In this document: positions 17,908 to 26,898 of the stretch, piece after piece
How the letters are laid out: each line of letters starts with the position of its first letter
Numbering within the stretch: the first letter of the stretch is position 1
Source of the DNA: Pollutimonas sp036675275
Lineage (GTDB): Bacteria; Pseudomonadota; Gammaproteobacteria; Burkholderiales; Burkholderiaceae_B
Reading direction: 5' to 3'
DNA: 64,000 bases
Assembly (NCBI GenBank): GCA_036675275.1
Contig: JAKFFG010000008.1
Location: 282,266 to 346,265 of the forward strand
Made by a program: the position numbers and the translations under genes
The notes under the pieces: model-generated
What the model was told of the DNA's origin: nothing
What the model saw: only the letters and a program-made list of their open reading frames with translations
The model's database searches: none

Positions 17908-19211
17908 TTGTTGGTATCGCTGGCGTTGCCATTGCGCTGTTTTTGATCTTTTTGAGGGTACCCATTGGGGTAAGTCTCGCCCTGGTTTCGATCATCGGCA
18001 TAGGCGTAGTGGCAGACGCGGACGTCGCCTTTAGCATCATTTCTTCCACGCCCTTCAATTTCGTTGGTCAATGGGAGCTATCCGCGGCACCCATGTTTTT
18101 GCTGATGGGATACCTTTGCTCCGAAACCAAACTCACTAACGGAATATTCAGGTTTCTGCAGATGCTTCTGCACAGGCTGCCCGGCGGCCTAGCCGTATCC
18201 AGCGTCACGGCGTGCGCAATCTTTTCAGCCGCTTCTGGCTCCAGCGTTGCCACGGCAGGCGCTATGTCCAAGATCGCGGTCCCGGAAATGCTCAAGCGCG
18301 GCTATGACCCGTCGCTGGCTACCAGTACGGTTGCCGCAGCCGGAACCCTTGGATCGCTGATTCCGCCAAGCGTATTGCTGATTCTATACGGAGTGTATGC
18401 AAACACGTCCATCGGGCAGTTATTCATGGCCGGCGTGCTACCCGGGCTGCTGACCGTCCTGCTGTATTTCAGCATGATCATCATCCGGTGCAAATTAAAC
18501 CCTGAGCTTTATGGCCGTGGAGCGGGAACCACCGAATCGTACTCGGGACGAGAGATTCTTAAGGCGTTCACGCAGGTATGGGCGCTCCCCACACTCATCA
18601 TCTTTGTGATGGTTGGCATCTTCTACGGGTGGTTTTCGCCCACAGAGGCCGGCGCCATCGGGTCCGTGACGGCCATCTTCATCGCCCTGATCAAGCGAAC
18701 GATGACGCGCAGCGCCCTGAAGAATGCGGTATATGACGCTGCCTACAGTACAGCGAACATATTCCTGATCATGATCGGGTCTATTTTCTTCACGAAGTTT
18801 CTGGCTTTGTCTGGCGTGCCGGACGCCTTTACGGGTTTCATCCTGTCATTCAGCGAAGAGCGCTGGTGGATCGTAGTTTCGGTGATCATCATTTATTTGA
18901 TTCTGGGCATGTTTATCGACTCGATCGGGATCTTGCTGCTTACCCTGCCTATCTTGCTGCCCTTGGTCGACGTCGCTCATATCGACCTTGTCTGGTTCGG
19001 TATATTGCTGACGAAAATGCTCGAAATAGGCCTCGTCACTCCGCCCGTCGGCCTGAATGTTTATGTCATCAAAGCGACCGCTCCACCCGGCATCAGCTTG
19101 GAAACGATCTTCAAGGGCGTCATCTGGTTCATCCTGTGCGACGCGGTCTTTCTGATTCTTATTTACTTTTTTCCCGCCATCGTCACCTATCTGCCCAGCA
19201 TCATGAGGTAA
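17892..19211 (+). CDS. TRAP transporter large permease (DctM type)
   Basis: A 439-residue polytopic protein of the DctM/YgiK family with about twelve membrane segments and the characteristic MSKIAVPEMLKRGYDPSLA, then GSLIPPSVLLILYGVYA, and the late motif GLVTPPVGLNVYVIKA. It is the ion-coupled channel-forming subunit. The ATG at 17892 (MDVQLIVG) is preferred over an upstream in-frame codon because it matches the family's start and overlaps the DctQ stop in the usual way. The amidohydrolase gene starts 9 bases after its stop. Confidence 0.9.
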   Translation: MDVQLIVGIAGVAIALFLIFLRVPIGVSLALVSIIGIGVVADADVAFSIISSTPFNFVGQWELSAAPMFLLMGYLCSETKLTNGIFRFLQMLLHRLPGGLAVSSVTACAIFSAASGSSVATAGAMSKIAVPEMLKRGYDPSLATSTVAAAGTLGSLIPPSVLLILYGVYANTSIGQLFMAGVLPGLLTVLLYFSMIIIRCKLNPELYGRGAGTTESYSGREILKAFTQVWALPTLIIFVMVGIFYGWFSPTEAGAIGSVTAIFIALIKRTMTRSALKNAVYDAAYSTANIFLIMIGSIFFTKFLALSGVPDAFTGFILSFSEERWWIVVSVIIIYLILGMFIDSIGILLLTLPILLPLVDVAHIDLVWFGILLTKMLEIGLVTPPVGLNVYVIKATAPPGISLETIFKGVIWFILCDAVFLILIYFFPAIVTYLPSIMR

Positions 19212-19219
19212 CCCCGATA

Positions 19220-20449
19220 ATGTATACAGTTCTGAAAAACGCCAGCTATCTGGATGTCCGCTCTGGCACCTATCACACCGATAAGTCGATCATTATCAAG
19301 GGTGACAAGATCGAAAGAATCGCCGATGCTGGTAGCGTCGAAGGCCTGAATGATGCGAACATCATAGATTGCACGGGGCTGCATCTGCTGCCCGGCCTAA
19401 TTGACGCGCATGTGCACAGCACTGCAATTACCCCAGACTTTGCCGAACTCGAAGTCACCTCCCCGTTTTATATTGCGATCAAGTCCGCCGATATCCTCTC
19501 GGGCATGCTGCAGCGCGGTTTCACCACGGTTCGTGATGCTGGCGGGGCCGACTATGGCCTGGCGGCCGCTACGCTGGAAAATCCCGCGCTGGGCCCAGAG
19601 GTCCTGTATTGTGGCAAGGCACTATCGCAGACTGGCGGGCACGGAGACGTCCGTACCAAGGGGCGGCGGCAATTCGAGGGCTGCTTCTGCTGTGCCGGTC
19701 TCGGCATTGTGGTCGATGGCGTTTCGCAGGTGCGCCGTGCGGCGCGCGACGAGATCCGAAAAGGGGCCACGCAGATCAAGATCATGGCATCCGGCGGCGT
19801 TTCGTCGCCAACCGACCGCATCGACAGCACCCAGTTTTCCATAGAGGAAATCCGTGCCATCGTCGAGGAGGCCGATGCTGCAAACATCTATTGCATGGCC
19901 CATGCCTATACAGCGCGCGCCATCAAGCGCCTGCTACGCAACGGGGTCAGGACCATCGAGCACGGCAATTTGCTCGATGAAGAATGCTGCGATCTTTTTG
20001 TGGAGACCGGCGCATATCTGGTACCCACCCTAATCACCTACCAGGCTCTGGCCAATGAGGGAGTGGCCAGCGGCTTGCCGGCTTCGATGGAAGAAAAAAT
20101 CTACACCGTGCTGGAGGCCGGCAACGTGGCCCTGAAAATGGCCTATGACAAAGGCGTCAAGATGCTGTATGGATCCGATCTTCTCGGAACCATGCAGCGG
20201 CACCAACTGCAGGAATTCAGCATTCGCTCAAAAGTTGTCAGCAACATCGACCTGATCCGCCAGGCGACGGTCAATGCGGCGGAATGCTTTGGCAGGGTAG
20301 GCGATATTGGCGAAATTCTGGAAGGCGGGCTAGCTAATATCATTGCTTATCGAAATGATCCTCTTAAGGATATCCAGGTGCTCGTGAATCCAGAAGACAA
20401 CTTAAGTCTGATCGTCAATCGCGGGGTAACCGTTAAAGACCAAGTCTAA
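19220..20449 (+). CDS. Metal-dependent amidohydrolase (Xaa-Pro dipeptidase / prolidase-like)
   Basis: A 409-residue cytoplasmic amidohydrolase. The first metal motif is GLIDAHVHS (His64, His66). The IKIMASGGVSSP strand carries the likely carboxylated lysine, MAHAYTARAIKRLLRNG and TIEHGN give the two further histidines, and GSDLLG gives the catalytic aspartate. This set is typical of the binuclear zinc carboxypeptidase-like (Sgx9260/prolidase) subgroup that acts on N-acyl or N-peptidyl amino acids. A longer in-frame open frame running back into the permease gene is ignored; ATG at 19220 begins the conserved fold. As last gene of the TRAP operon it probably hydrolyses the imported compound. Confidence 0.87.
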   Translation: MYTVLKNASYLDVRSGTYHTDKSIIIKGDKIERIADAGSVEGLNDANIIDCTGLHLLPGLIDAHVHSTAITPDFAELEVTSPFYIAIKSADILSGMLQRGFTTVRDAGGADYGLAAATLENPALGPEVLYCGKALSQTGGHGDVRTKGRRQFEGCFCCAGLGIVVDGVSQVRRAARDEIRKGATQIKIMASGGVSSPTDRIDSTQFSIEEIRAIVEEADAANIYCMAHAYTARAIKRLLRNGVRTIEHGNLLDEECCDLFVETGAYLVPTLITYQALANEGVASGLPASMEEKIYTVLEAGNVALKMAYDKGVKMLYGSDLLGTMQRHQLQEFSIRSKVVSNIDLIRQATVNAAECFGRVGDIGEILEGGLANIIAYRNDPLKDIQVLVNPEDNLSLIVNRGVTVKDQV

Positions 20450-20585
20450 GTACCGGAACGGCCAACTGGATGGTCAGGCATCGTAAATGCGAAGCGTCCG
20501 ATGCCACTGCCATGTTGCCCCTACGCGTCTTGATGATCTATAACTTGGGCCCGACCAGGAGCGCGCTTTAGGCAAGGGTTATGTT

Positions 20586-21497
20586 TCAAGCAGGCGTGGC
20601 GCCGTGCTGGCTGGCCTTGGCCTTCGTTTGTTTCCGGATCAGGGCGATCAGGGCCGTGCTGGCCGGGGTTTGATCATGCCTTTCCATGAACAGCAAACCG
20701 TGGGTGCGGATGGGAGTCGGGCCCTCCAGGGGAATAACGCAAAGGGGCTTATTATGTTCCGCCACCGCGCTGGGCGCCGCGATGATACCCACGTTTTCAC
20801 GCACGAGCAGTCCCAGCATGGCCGGAATCGTGTTCATTTCCGCGATAACGTTGGGCGTGGCCCCGGCAACGTTGAAGCACTCGTCCAGCAAGCGGCGCGT
20901 TGAAAAACTGGGCGGCAGCAAGACCAGGGATTCGCGATGCAGCTCGGCCATCCGCAGGCGCTTGCGCTTGGAGAGCGGGTGCGACTGGGCAACGATCAGG
21001 GCCAGTTCTTCGTTGAACAGCGGCTCAAAGCGTATTCCCTCCTGCTGCTCGGGGCGGTATGCAATGCCTACATCCAGCTGCTCAGCCTTCAGCCCATCTG
21101 TGATCGCGTCGCCAGACAGCTCTTCGATAACAATCTTGACCGTAGGATTCTGCTTCAGAAACAGCGCCACACAGTCGGGAAGAAAGCCCAGATTGAAAGT
21201 ATGGGTAGTGCCTATGCGTACCGTTCCCGTCATGGGAATAACGGTTTGCTTCAGCTCGCTAAGGCCCTGGTCGATGACCGCCAGCGCCCGAGTGGCATAG
21301 GTAAGGAATGACTCTCCGGCTTCGGTAAGCACCACCTGTTTGCCGCTGCGGTTGAACAGGCGCTGTCCGATTTCTTCTTCCAGCTGGCGTATCTGGTGCG
21401 ACAGTGTGGACTGGGTCACATGAACGCGTTCCGCCGCGCGCGTAAAGTTCAGCGAGCCCGCCAGGGCGATGAAATAGCGTAAATGTCTGAGTTCCAT
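20586..21497 (-). CDS. LysR-family transcriptional regulator
   Basis: A 303-residue LysR regulator. The winged helix-turn-helix occupies residues 1-60 (MELRHLRYFIALAGSLNFTRAAERVHVTQ..., with LSHQIRQLEEEIGQRLF as recognition part), followed by a CynR/CbbR-like periplasmic-binding-fold effector domain. It is divergent from the Bug-receptor operon (146 bases between starts), the usual layout for a LysR activator and its target, so it probably senses the substrate or an intermediate of the 21.6-25.8 kb pathway. ATG at 21497 fits the family; an extension to 21521 is not needed. Confidence 0.9.
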   Translation of the reverse strand: MELRHLRYFIALAGSLNFTRAAERVHVTQSTLSHQIRQLEEEIGQRLFNRSGKQVVLTEAGESFLTYATRALAVIDQGLSELKQTVIPMTGTVRIGTTHTFNLGFLPDCVALFLKQNPTVKIVIEELSGDAITDGLKAEQLDVGIAYRPEQQEGIRFEPLFNEELALIVAQSHPLSKRKRLRMAELHRESLVLLPPSFSTRRLLDECFNVAGATPNVIAEMNTIPAMLGLLVRENVGIIAAPSAVAEHNKPLCVIPLEGPTPIRTHGLLFMERHDQTPASTALIALIRKQTKAKASQHGATPA

Positions 21498-21643
21498 ATC
21501 GGGCCCTGCTATCGATGGCATCGATGGTAACTGACGAAATCAATCATTTCTATCTTTTTATGTGGGCGTATAGACTTGGTCGTTCAATAAGTTGGATACC
21601 AAGAACCAATCGGCGCAGACGCGCGAAAAAGGAAGAGACAAAC

Positions 21644-22648
21644 ATGAATTTTTCAAAATCGGAACTGGTACACGGTCGTGCGTGGCAGCGTCTTATGATC
21701 ACCCTGGTTGCCGCGCCTTTGTTTTGTATGGCGGCGCCTGCGCAGTCGGAAGAATTTCCCTCGAAGGCAATACGGATGGTGGTGCCATTCGGTCCGGGGA
21801 CGACCACCGATACGATTTCACGGCTGGTCGCGGACAGAATGTCGAAAGAGCTGGGCCAGTCCATCGTTATCGAAAACAAGGCGGGCGCGGGCGGCACGAT
21901 AGGTACCGCCCAGGTGGGCCGAAGCGCCCCGGACGGCTATACCATCATCATGGGCACGGTCGGGACGCATGCCATCAATAAAGAGCTGTATTCAAAGCGG
22001 GGCTACGATCCCCAGACCGATTTCGAGCCCATCGCCTTTGTAGGGCAAACGCCCACTTTTCTTGTCGTAAGCGGCAGTTCCCCGTATCACTCGGTCAAGG
22101 ATCTTGGCGACGCCGCGGCAAAGCCGCCTGGCGTTACCTTCTCATCCGCAGGCAGCGGCACGTCCGGCCATCTTGCGGGCGAATTGCTTAAAGACCGCTT
22201 GGGCGGAGAGATGCTGCACATTCCATACAAAGAAGGCAGCATGGGCATGCAGGACGTGATGTCGGGCGAAGTGCAGTTCATGTTCTACCATCCCGCCGCC
22301 GTACTGCCGCATGTAAAGGCCGGCAAGCTTCGCGCCATCGGCGTATCAAGCAGTCGTCGCAGCATTGCCGCCCCCGACGTGGCCAGTATCGCGGAACAGA
22401 CCAACAGTGATTTCGATCTGGTCGCATGGTTCATGATGTATGCGCCGGCGGGAACCCCACAGCCCGTCATGGACAAGCTGAAGAAAGCAGCCCATGTCGC
22501 GCTGAGCGATGCCGACCTGGCTGCCAAACTCAAGGCCCAGGGTGTAGAGCCTGGTGGCGAATCCACCAAGGACCTGGCAAAGTTCGAAGCCGACGAAATC
22601 GGCAAGTGGGCTGAACTGGTAAAGAAATCCGGCGCAAAGGTCAACTGA
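21644..22648 (+). CDS. Bug-family tripartite tricarboxylate transporter receptor (TctC type)
   Basis: A 334-residue periplasmic binding protein with a twin-hydrophobic leader (about residues 15-36, cleavage near AQSEE). The core shows the Bug signatures YPSKAIR-like FPSKAIRMVVPFGPGT, the loop ENKAGAGGTIGT and SAPDGYTIIMG, which bind the substrate carboxylate. No tctA/tctB permease genes are adjacent, as is common for Bug receptors in Alcaligenaceae, which share permeases or act in sensing. GGAAGAG precedes ATG 21644. It is the first gene of an operon leading to a Fe-ADH, a citryl-CoA-lyase-like enzyme and a CoA-transferase, so the ligand is likely a di- or tricarboxylate (inference). Confidence 0.9.
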   Translation: MNFSKSELVHGRAWQRLMITLVAAPLFCMAAPAQSEEFPSKAIRMVVPFGPGTTTDTISRLVADRMSKELGQSIVIENKAGAGGTIGTAQVGRSAPDGYTIIMGTVGTHAINKELYSKRGYDPQTDFEPIAFVGQTPTFLVVSGSSPYHSVKDLGDAAAKPPGVTFSSAGSGTSGHLAGELLKDRLGGEMLHIPYKEGSMGMQDVMSGEVQFMFYHPAAVLPHVKAGKLRAIGVSSSRRSIAAPDVASIAEQTNSDFDLVAWFMMYAPAGTPQPVMDKLKKAAHVALSDADLAAKLKAQGVEPGGESTKDLAKFEADEIGKWAELVKKSGAKVN

Positions 22649-22652
22649 CGCA

Positions 22653-23717
22653 ATGCAAACCTTCATATATACCGCGCAGCCCGTCCGTGTCGTATTTGGC
22701 GTGGACGCATGGAGCGCCTTGAAAGACGAGGTTGCGCTGCTAGGCGCGCAGAAAGTGCTTGTTCTGTGCACGCCGCGCCAACGCGCACTGGCCGAGCGCG
22801 CTTGCGAAGCGCTTGCGGAATACAGCGCCGGTATATATGACCAGGCGGTCATGCATGTGCCCGCCGCCACGGTGAACGAGGCTCTGCGCGCCCTGCGCGT
22901 ATCAGCGGCAGACTGCGTCGTGGCCATAGGCGGCGGCTCCACCATAGGCCTGGCCAAGGCGCTGGCCATGCAAACCACGCTATCCATATTGGCTGTGCCG
23001 ACCACGTATTCCGGCTCGGAGATGACATCCATTTATGGCGTGACCGAAAACGGCCTCAAGAAAACAGGCAAAGACCCTCGCGTATTGCCGCGCACCGTCA
23101 TCTACGACCCATCCCTTACCGTGAAGCTGCCTTTCGACACCTCGGTCGTGAGCGGCATGAACGCCATCGCGCACGCCGCCGAAGGCTTGTATGCCCAGGA
23201 CGGCAACCCCGTGCTGGCATTGATGGCGGAAGAGGGCATACGCGCCATGGCCAGCGGCTTGCGCCGGCTGAAACAGGATGTGGATTCGCTTAGCGCAAGA
23301 GGGGAGTGCCTGTACGGCGCCTGGCTGTGCGGCACGGTGCTGGGCAATGCCGGCATGGCCTTGCATCACAAGCTATGCCATACGCTGGGCGGCAGCTTCA
23401 ATCTGCCGCACGCCCAGACCCATTCGGTTGTTCTGCCGCATGCCATAGCCTACAACGCCGGCGCGGCCGCCTCGGCAATGCAACGCATCTCGCGCGCCCT
23501 AGGGCAAGACCACGTACCTGCGGCGGGCGCCTTGTATGACCTGGCCCAGTCGCTAGGCGCGCCGCTGACACTACAAGAGATAGGCATGGGCCGGGAGCAC
23601 CTGGACCAGGCCGCGGACATCGCGGCTTCCATGCCGTACTGGAATCCCCGCGCCATCGAGCGCGGGAGCATGCGCACTTTGTTGCAAGCCGCGTTCGACG
23701 GGCTGCGGCCCGCTTGA
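22653..23717 (+). CDS. Maleylacetate-reductase-like iron-containing alcohol dehydrogenase
   Basis: A 354-residue group III (iron-containing) dehydrogenase of the maleylacetate reductase type. The NAD(P) motif is VAIGGGSTIGLAKALA (about 90-105), followed by the nicotinamide-binding PTTYSGSEMTSIYG. The metal-binding segment NAIAHAAEGLYAQDGNPV and the two-histidine stretch HHKLCHTLGGSFNLPHAQTH are in place. Known homologues (MacA, TfdF, ClcE) reduce maleylacetate to 3-oxoadipate in chloroaromatic and resorcinol catabolism. No ring-cleavage gene is nearby, so a different oxo-acid substrate is likely here. It starts 4 bases after the Bug receptor gene. Confidence 0.85.
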   Translation: MQTFIYTAQPVRVVFGVDAWSALKDEVALLGAQKVLVLCTPRQRALAERACEALAEYSAGIYDQAVMHVPAATVNEALRALRVSAADCVVAIGGGSTIGLAKALAMQTTLSILAVPTTYSGSEMTSIYGVTENGLKKTGKDPRVLPRTVIYDPSLTVKLPFDTSVVSGMNAIAHAAEGLYAQDGNPVLALMAEEGIRAMASGLRRLKQDVDSLSARGECLYGAWLCGTVLGNAGMALHHKLCHTLGGSFNLPHAQTHSVVLPHAIAYNAGAAASAMQRISRALGQDHVPAAGALYDLAQSLGAPLTLQEIGMGREHLDQAADIAASMPYWNPRAIERGSMRTLLQAAFDGLRPA

Positions 23718-23736
23718 AGCTACTCACAGGAACAAT

Positions 23737-24546
23737 ATGAAAATCGGTAAAGAAACCATACCTCGCTCGGCCATTTGCACATCGAACGCCGAAACCATTG
23801 TCGTAAGAGGAAAAGACCTTGCCGTCGACTTGATCGGCAAAATGTCTTTCACCGATTATTTTCACTTGCTGGTGACCGGCCAGCCGCCTACGCCGGCGGC
23901 AACCGCCGTATTGAACGCGACCCTGGTTGCCATTGCCGAACACGGCCTGGTGCCCAGCGTACAAGCCAGCCGCATGACTTTGGCGGCGGCGCCCGACGCC
24001 CTGCAGGGAGCCGTAGCGGCAGGCATACTGGGTTGCGGGTCGGTGATTTTGGGCGCCTCCGAAACCTGCGGCATCTTCCTCGAAGAGATCCGTGTGCGGG
24101 CGGGCGACAGCAAGGATTATGTCGACGCGGCAAAGCAGGTCGTGGGCGAGTATCGCGCAGCCAAGCGCGCCATTCCCGGCTATGGCCACCCTTTGCATAA
24201 AGAGCGCGATCCTCGGGTAACCGCACTGTTCAGGGTCGCGGAGCAAGCCGGCGCCGACATGACCTATGTGCAGATCGCCGACGCGGTCGAAACAGCGATT
24301 CCCGAGGTGGTGGGCAAAAACCTCATGCTCAACGTATCGGCGGCCATCCCGGCAGTCCTGCTGGGCGTGGGCTTTCCCATGACGGCTCTAAGAGGCGTTC
24401 CCATTCTTGCCCGTACGGCAGGCCTTATCGGCCACCTGACCGAAGAATTCCAGAAGCCCATCGGCTTTGCCCTGTCGTACCAGGCGACACGCGAGTACGT
24501 CTACGACGGAGAGACGCCAGACGGCTTCATGCCCGACCACGCTTAG
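23737..24546 (+). CDS. Citryl-CoA-lyase-like protein (short citrate synthase family)
   Basis: A 269-residue citrate-synthase-fold protein, much shorter than citrate synthase (about 430) and of the length of citryl-CoA lyase. The conserved IPGYGHPLHKERDPR loop supplies the His (His151) that contacts the oxo-acid part in the family. The usual first catalytic histidine region (LHGGGH in synthases) is replaced by GCGSVILGASE, as in lyase-type members. The expected reaction is cleavage of a citryl-CoA-like thioester to acetyl-CoA and a 2-oxo acid, or the reverse. It follows the Fe-ADH after 19 bases and precedes the CoA-transferase by 90 bases. Confidence 0.8.
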   Translation: MKIGKETIPRSAICTSNAETIVVRGKDLAVDLIGKMSFTDYFHLLVTGQPPTPAATAVLNATLVAIAEHGLVPSVQASRMTLAAAPDALQGAVAAGILGCGSVILGASETCGIFLEEIRVRAGDSKDYVDAAKQVVGEYRAAKRAIPGYGHPLHKERDPRVTALFRVAEQAGADMTYVQIADAVETAIPEVVGKNLMLNVSAAIPAVLLGVGFPMTALRGVPILARTAGLIGHLTEEFQKPIGFALSYQATREYVYDGETPDGFMPDHA

Positions 24547-24636
24547 TAGGCGTGGCGATCACCAAACTAAATCGTTGAAACGAAGCAACCATCGAGCGGC
24601 CGCCATGCCAGCGTTGGTGCTTCCCGGAGTTTTACC

Positions 24637-25803
24637 ATGATCAAAGTACTGAACGGCATACGCGTGCTGGAACAGGGAACGTTTATTACGGGCCCGGCGG
24701 CAGGCATGTTGCTGGGCGACCTTGGCGCGGACGTCGTCAAGATCGAGCAGCCCGGCGCCGGCGACCCGTTCCGGGCATTCAAGGGAGGACTGTACAGCCC
24801 TCACTTTCAGACCTACAACCGCAACAAGCGCAGCGTCACCCTGAACACCAAAGATGCCGCCGACCTGGCGGTTTTCGATGAGCTGATCAGCACGGCGGAC
24901 GTCTATATCCAGAACTTTCGCCCCGGAGCCGCCGACCGGCTCAATGTGGGCGAAGAGCGGCTACGCAAAATAAACCCCCGCCTGATCTACTGCTCGATCA
25001 GCGGTTTTGGGCCCACGGGCCCGGCAGCGGGGCGGCCCGCCTACGATTCCGTGGCGCAGGCCGCCAGCGGCTTCCTGGGCTTGCTGATCAATCCTGAAAA
25101 CCCGCGCGTCGTCGGCCCTGCGCTGGCCGATTCCATCACCGGCTTCTATGCCGCCTACGGGATTCTGGGTGCGCTGCACGAGCGCAACAGCACGGGCGTC
25201 GGCCGCAAAGTGGAAGTGTCCATGCTGGAAGCCATGAGCCACTTCAATCTGGATGCGTTCACGCACTATTATTCGGCGGGCGAGGTGATGGGGCCTTACA
25301 GCCGGCCCAGCGTTTCCCAATCCTACGTAATGAAGTGTGCCGACGACAAATGGGTGGCCCTGCATATGTCGTCGCCCGAAAAATTCTGGCAGGGCCTGGC
25401 GACAGCGATCGAGCAGCCTTCGTTATTCCAGGATCCACGCTTTTCCGATCGCAGCGGACGCATTCAGAACCAGGAAGCGCTCATCCAGATCCTGGGCGGT
25501 ATATTTGCGAAGCACTCCCGCGCAGAATGGTGTCGACGTCTGGAAGCGGAAGATGTGCCCTATGCCCCCATGTACGACACCAGTGAAGCGCTTGAAGACC
25601 CGCAGGCCAAGCATCTGGAGCTGCTGGTTTCGGCCAAGCACAAGACCATGGGCGACTTTCATACCGTGCGCCCGCCGGTTTCGTTCGACGGGCAGCGGAG
25701 TACTGAAGTGGTGCCGCCGCCGGTTTTGGGTGAGCATAATGAGGAAGTGCTTGGGATTGTGCGGAGTCGGCTTGGGTCGGTGAGAGAGGGGTTAAGTGAG
25801 TAG
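24637..25803 (+). CDS. Family III CoA-transferase (CaiB/BaiF type)
   Basis: A 388-residue class III CoA-transferase. The nucleotide/CoA region has GDLGADVVKIEQPGAGDPFR and the catalytic aspartate is predicted as Asp165 in GPALADSITGFY, at the position of Asp169 in formyl-CoA transferase and CaiB. The GRPAYDSVAQAASG motif is also standard. It would transfer CoA between carboxylic acids, here plausibly activating the substrate later cut by the citryl-CoA-lyase-like protein. It is last in the Bug operon; 186 bases separate it from the next LysR gene. Confidence 0.9.
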   Translation: MIKVLNGIRVLEQGTFITGPAAGMLLGDLGADVVKIEQPGAGDPFRAFKGGLYSPHFQTYNRNKRSVTLNTKDAADLAVFDELISTADVYIQNFRPGAADRLNVGEERLRKINPRLIYCSISGFGPTGPAAGRPAYDSVAQAASGFLGLLINPENPRVVGPALADSITGFYAAYGILGALHERNSTGVGRKVEVSMLEAMSHFNLDAFTHYYSAGEVMGPYSRPSVSQSYVMKCADDKWVALHMSSPEKFWQGLATAIEQPSLFQDPRFSDRSGRIQNQEALIQILGGIFAKHSRAEWCRRLEAEDVPYAPMYDTSEALEDPQAKHLELLVSAKHKTMGDFHTVRPPVSFDGQRSTEVVPPPVLGEHNEEVLGIVRSRLGSVREGLSE

Positions 25804-25989
25804 ATTCAGTTCTGGCGATTTTAAGTTGGCATGCAATGATGTTTGACCCAGCACATTCAAGTAGCGCGTATGATTCGAAAAATTCTTTCGAAAACCCTGC
25901 GAAATCCGAGCGATAGACCTGATAGGATCGTTTTGACCGGATACGGCGTGGCCGAAAACTAAGTAGGAGTTAATAGCGCAGGTGATGCC

Positions 25990-26898
25990 ATGTTGACGTT
26001 CAAGCAGATCGAGGCACTTTATTGGGTGGTGGAGCTTGGCGGGTTCGCCAAGGCGGCCGATAAGCTCAATACCACGCAGTCGGCGATTACGAAACGGATC
26101 AAAGAGCTGGAAGCCGATTTCGATATCCAGGTTTTTGACCGCTCTTCGAAGAAGGCGGTCATTACCCAGAAGGGCCGCGAAATCTTCGAGATGGCGGACA
26201 GCCTTCTGTCGCTGCGCGATGTGATGCTCATAAGGCTAAAGGGGCATCACACATTCTCCGGCACGCTTCGCCTGGGGATCACTGAAATCACCGCGATGAC
26301 GTGGCTGCCCGATCTAATACGCGAATTGAAAATATTCTTCCCGCAATTGAAAGTGACGCCTATCATCGGTATGGCGGCCGAACTGCATAAGAATTTGCTC
26401 GAGGCGCGCCTTGATATGGCCTTCCTGCACGGTGACCTGCGCGGCCCTTTGCTGCAGGCCGAGCCGCTGGGGATATTGAAGTTTGCCTGGATGGGCAGCC
26501 CCGAGCTCATTTCAGGCGACAAGATATATACCCCCGAGGAAATCTCGAAGATGTTCCTGATTCGCCAGGATCGGGAGTCGGGGCTTAATGGCATTTATGA
26601 TGAATGGTTAAAGCCCTACAACGCAGAACAAAACCTTTTTACGATCAATAGCCTTCTGGCGATGGCGGGCCTGGCGGTTGCCGGTTTCGGCGTGTCGTGC
26701 CTGCCCATGGATTATTTCTATAGCCTGGTGCAGCAAAGAAAGTTGATCGTCGCTCAAACCACCAAGCCCACGCCCCAGTCGGAGTATTGTTCGATGTACT
26801 TGAAGAACATGAACAGTGCGCTATATCAGGAGATTGCGGAGCTGGCTCGGCAGTGCTGCAATTTCGCCGTGCCTTACGGTACGGCGGTGGTGACATGA
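25990..26898 (+). CDS. LysR-family transcriptional regulator
   Basis: A 302-residue LysR protein. The helix-turn-helix is clear (FKQIEALYWVVELGGFAKAADKLNTTQSAITKRIKELE), followed by an effector domain with the LRLGITEITAMTWLPDLIRELK strand-helix of the family. Its stop at 26898 directly abuts the stop of the leftward ABC transporter ATPase gene at 26899, so the two units are convergent with no spacer. It could regulate the CoA-transferase operon, the ABC transporter or a gene elsewhere; no divergent partner is present to decide. Confidence 0.88.
   Translation: MLTFKQIEALYWVVELGGFAKAADKLNTTQSAITKRIKELEADFDIQVFDRSSKKAVITQKGREIFEMADSLLSLRDVMLIRLKGHHTFSGTLRLGITEITAMTWLPDLIRELKIFFPQLKVTPIIGMAAELHKNLLEARLDMAFLHGDLRGPLLQAEPLGILKFAWMGSPELISGDKIYTPEEISKMFLIRQDRESGLNGIYDEWLKPYNAEQNLFTINSLLAMAGLAVAGFGVSCLPMDYFYSLVQQRKLIVAQTTKPTPQSEYCSMYLKNMNSALYQEIAELARQCCNFAVPYGTAVVT

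Noticed and set aside
18866..19219. 5' extension of the amidohydrolase frame into the DctM gene
   Set aside because: The extension is the DctM coding sequence read in another frame; the family fold starts at ATG 19220.
20477..20505. Terminator after the TRAP/amidohydrolase operon (GGCATCG...CGATGCC)
   Set aside because: A seven-base stem with a 15-base loop and no T-run; not convincing.
23398..24246. 282-codon minus-strand open frame
   Set aside because: It covers two intact plus-strand enzymes with clear motifs; shadow frame.
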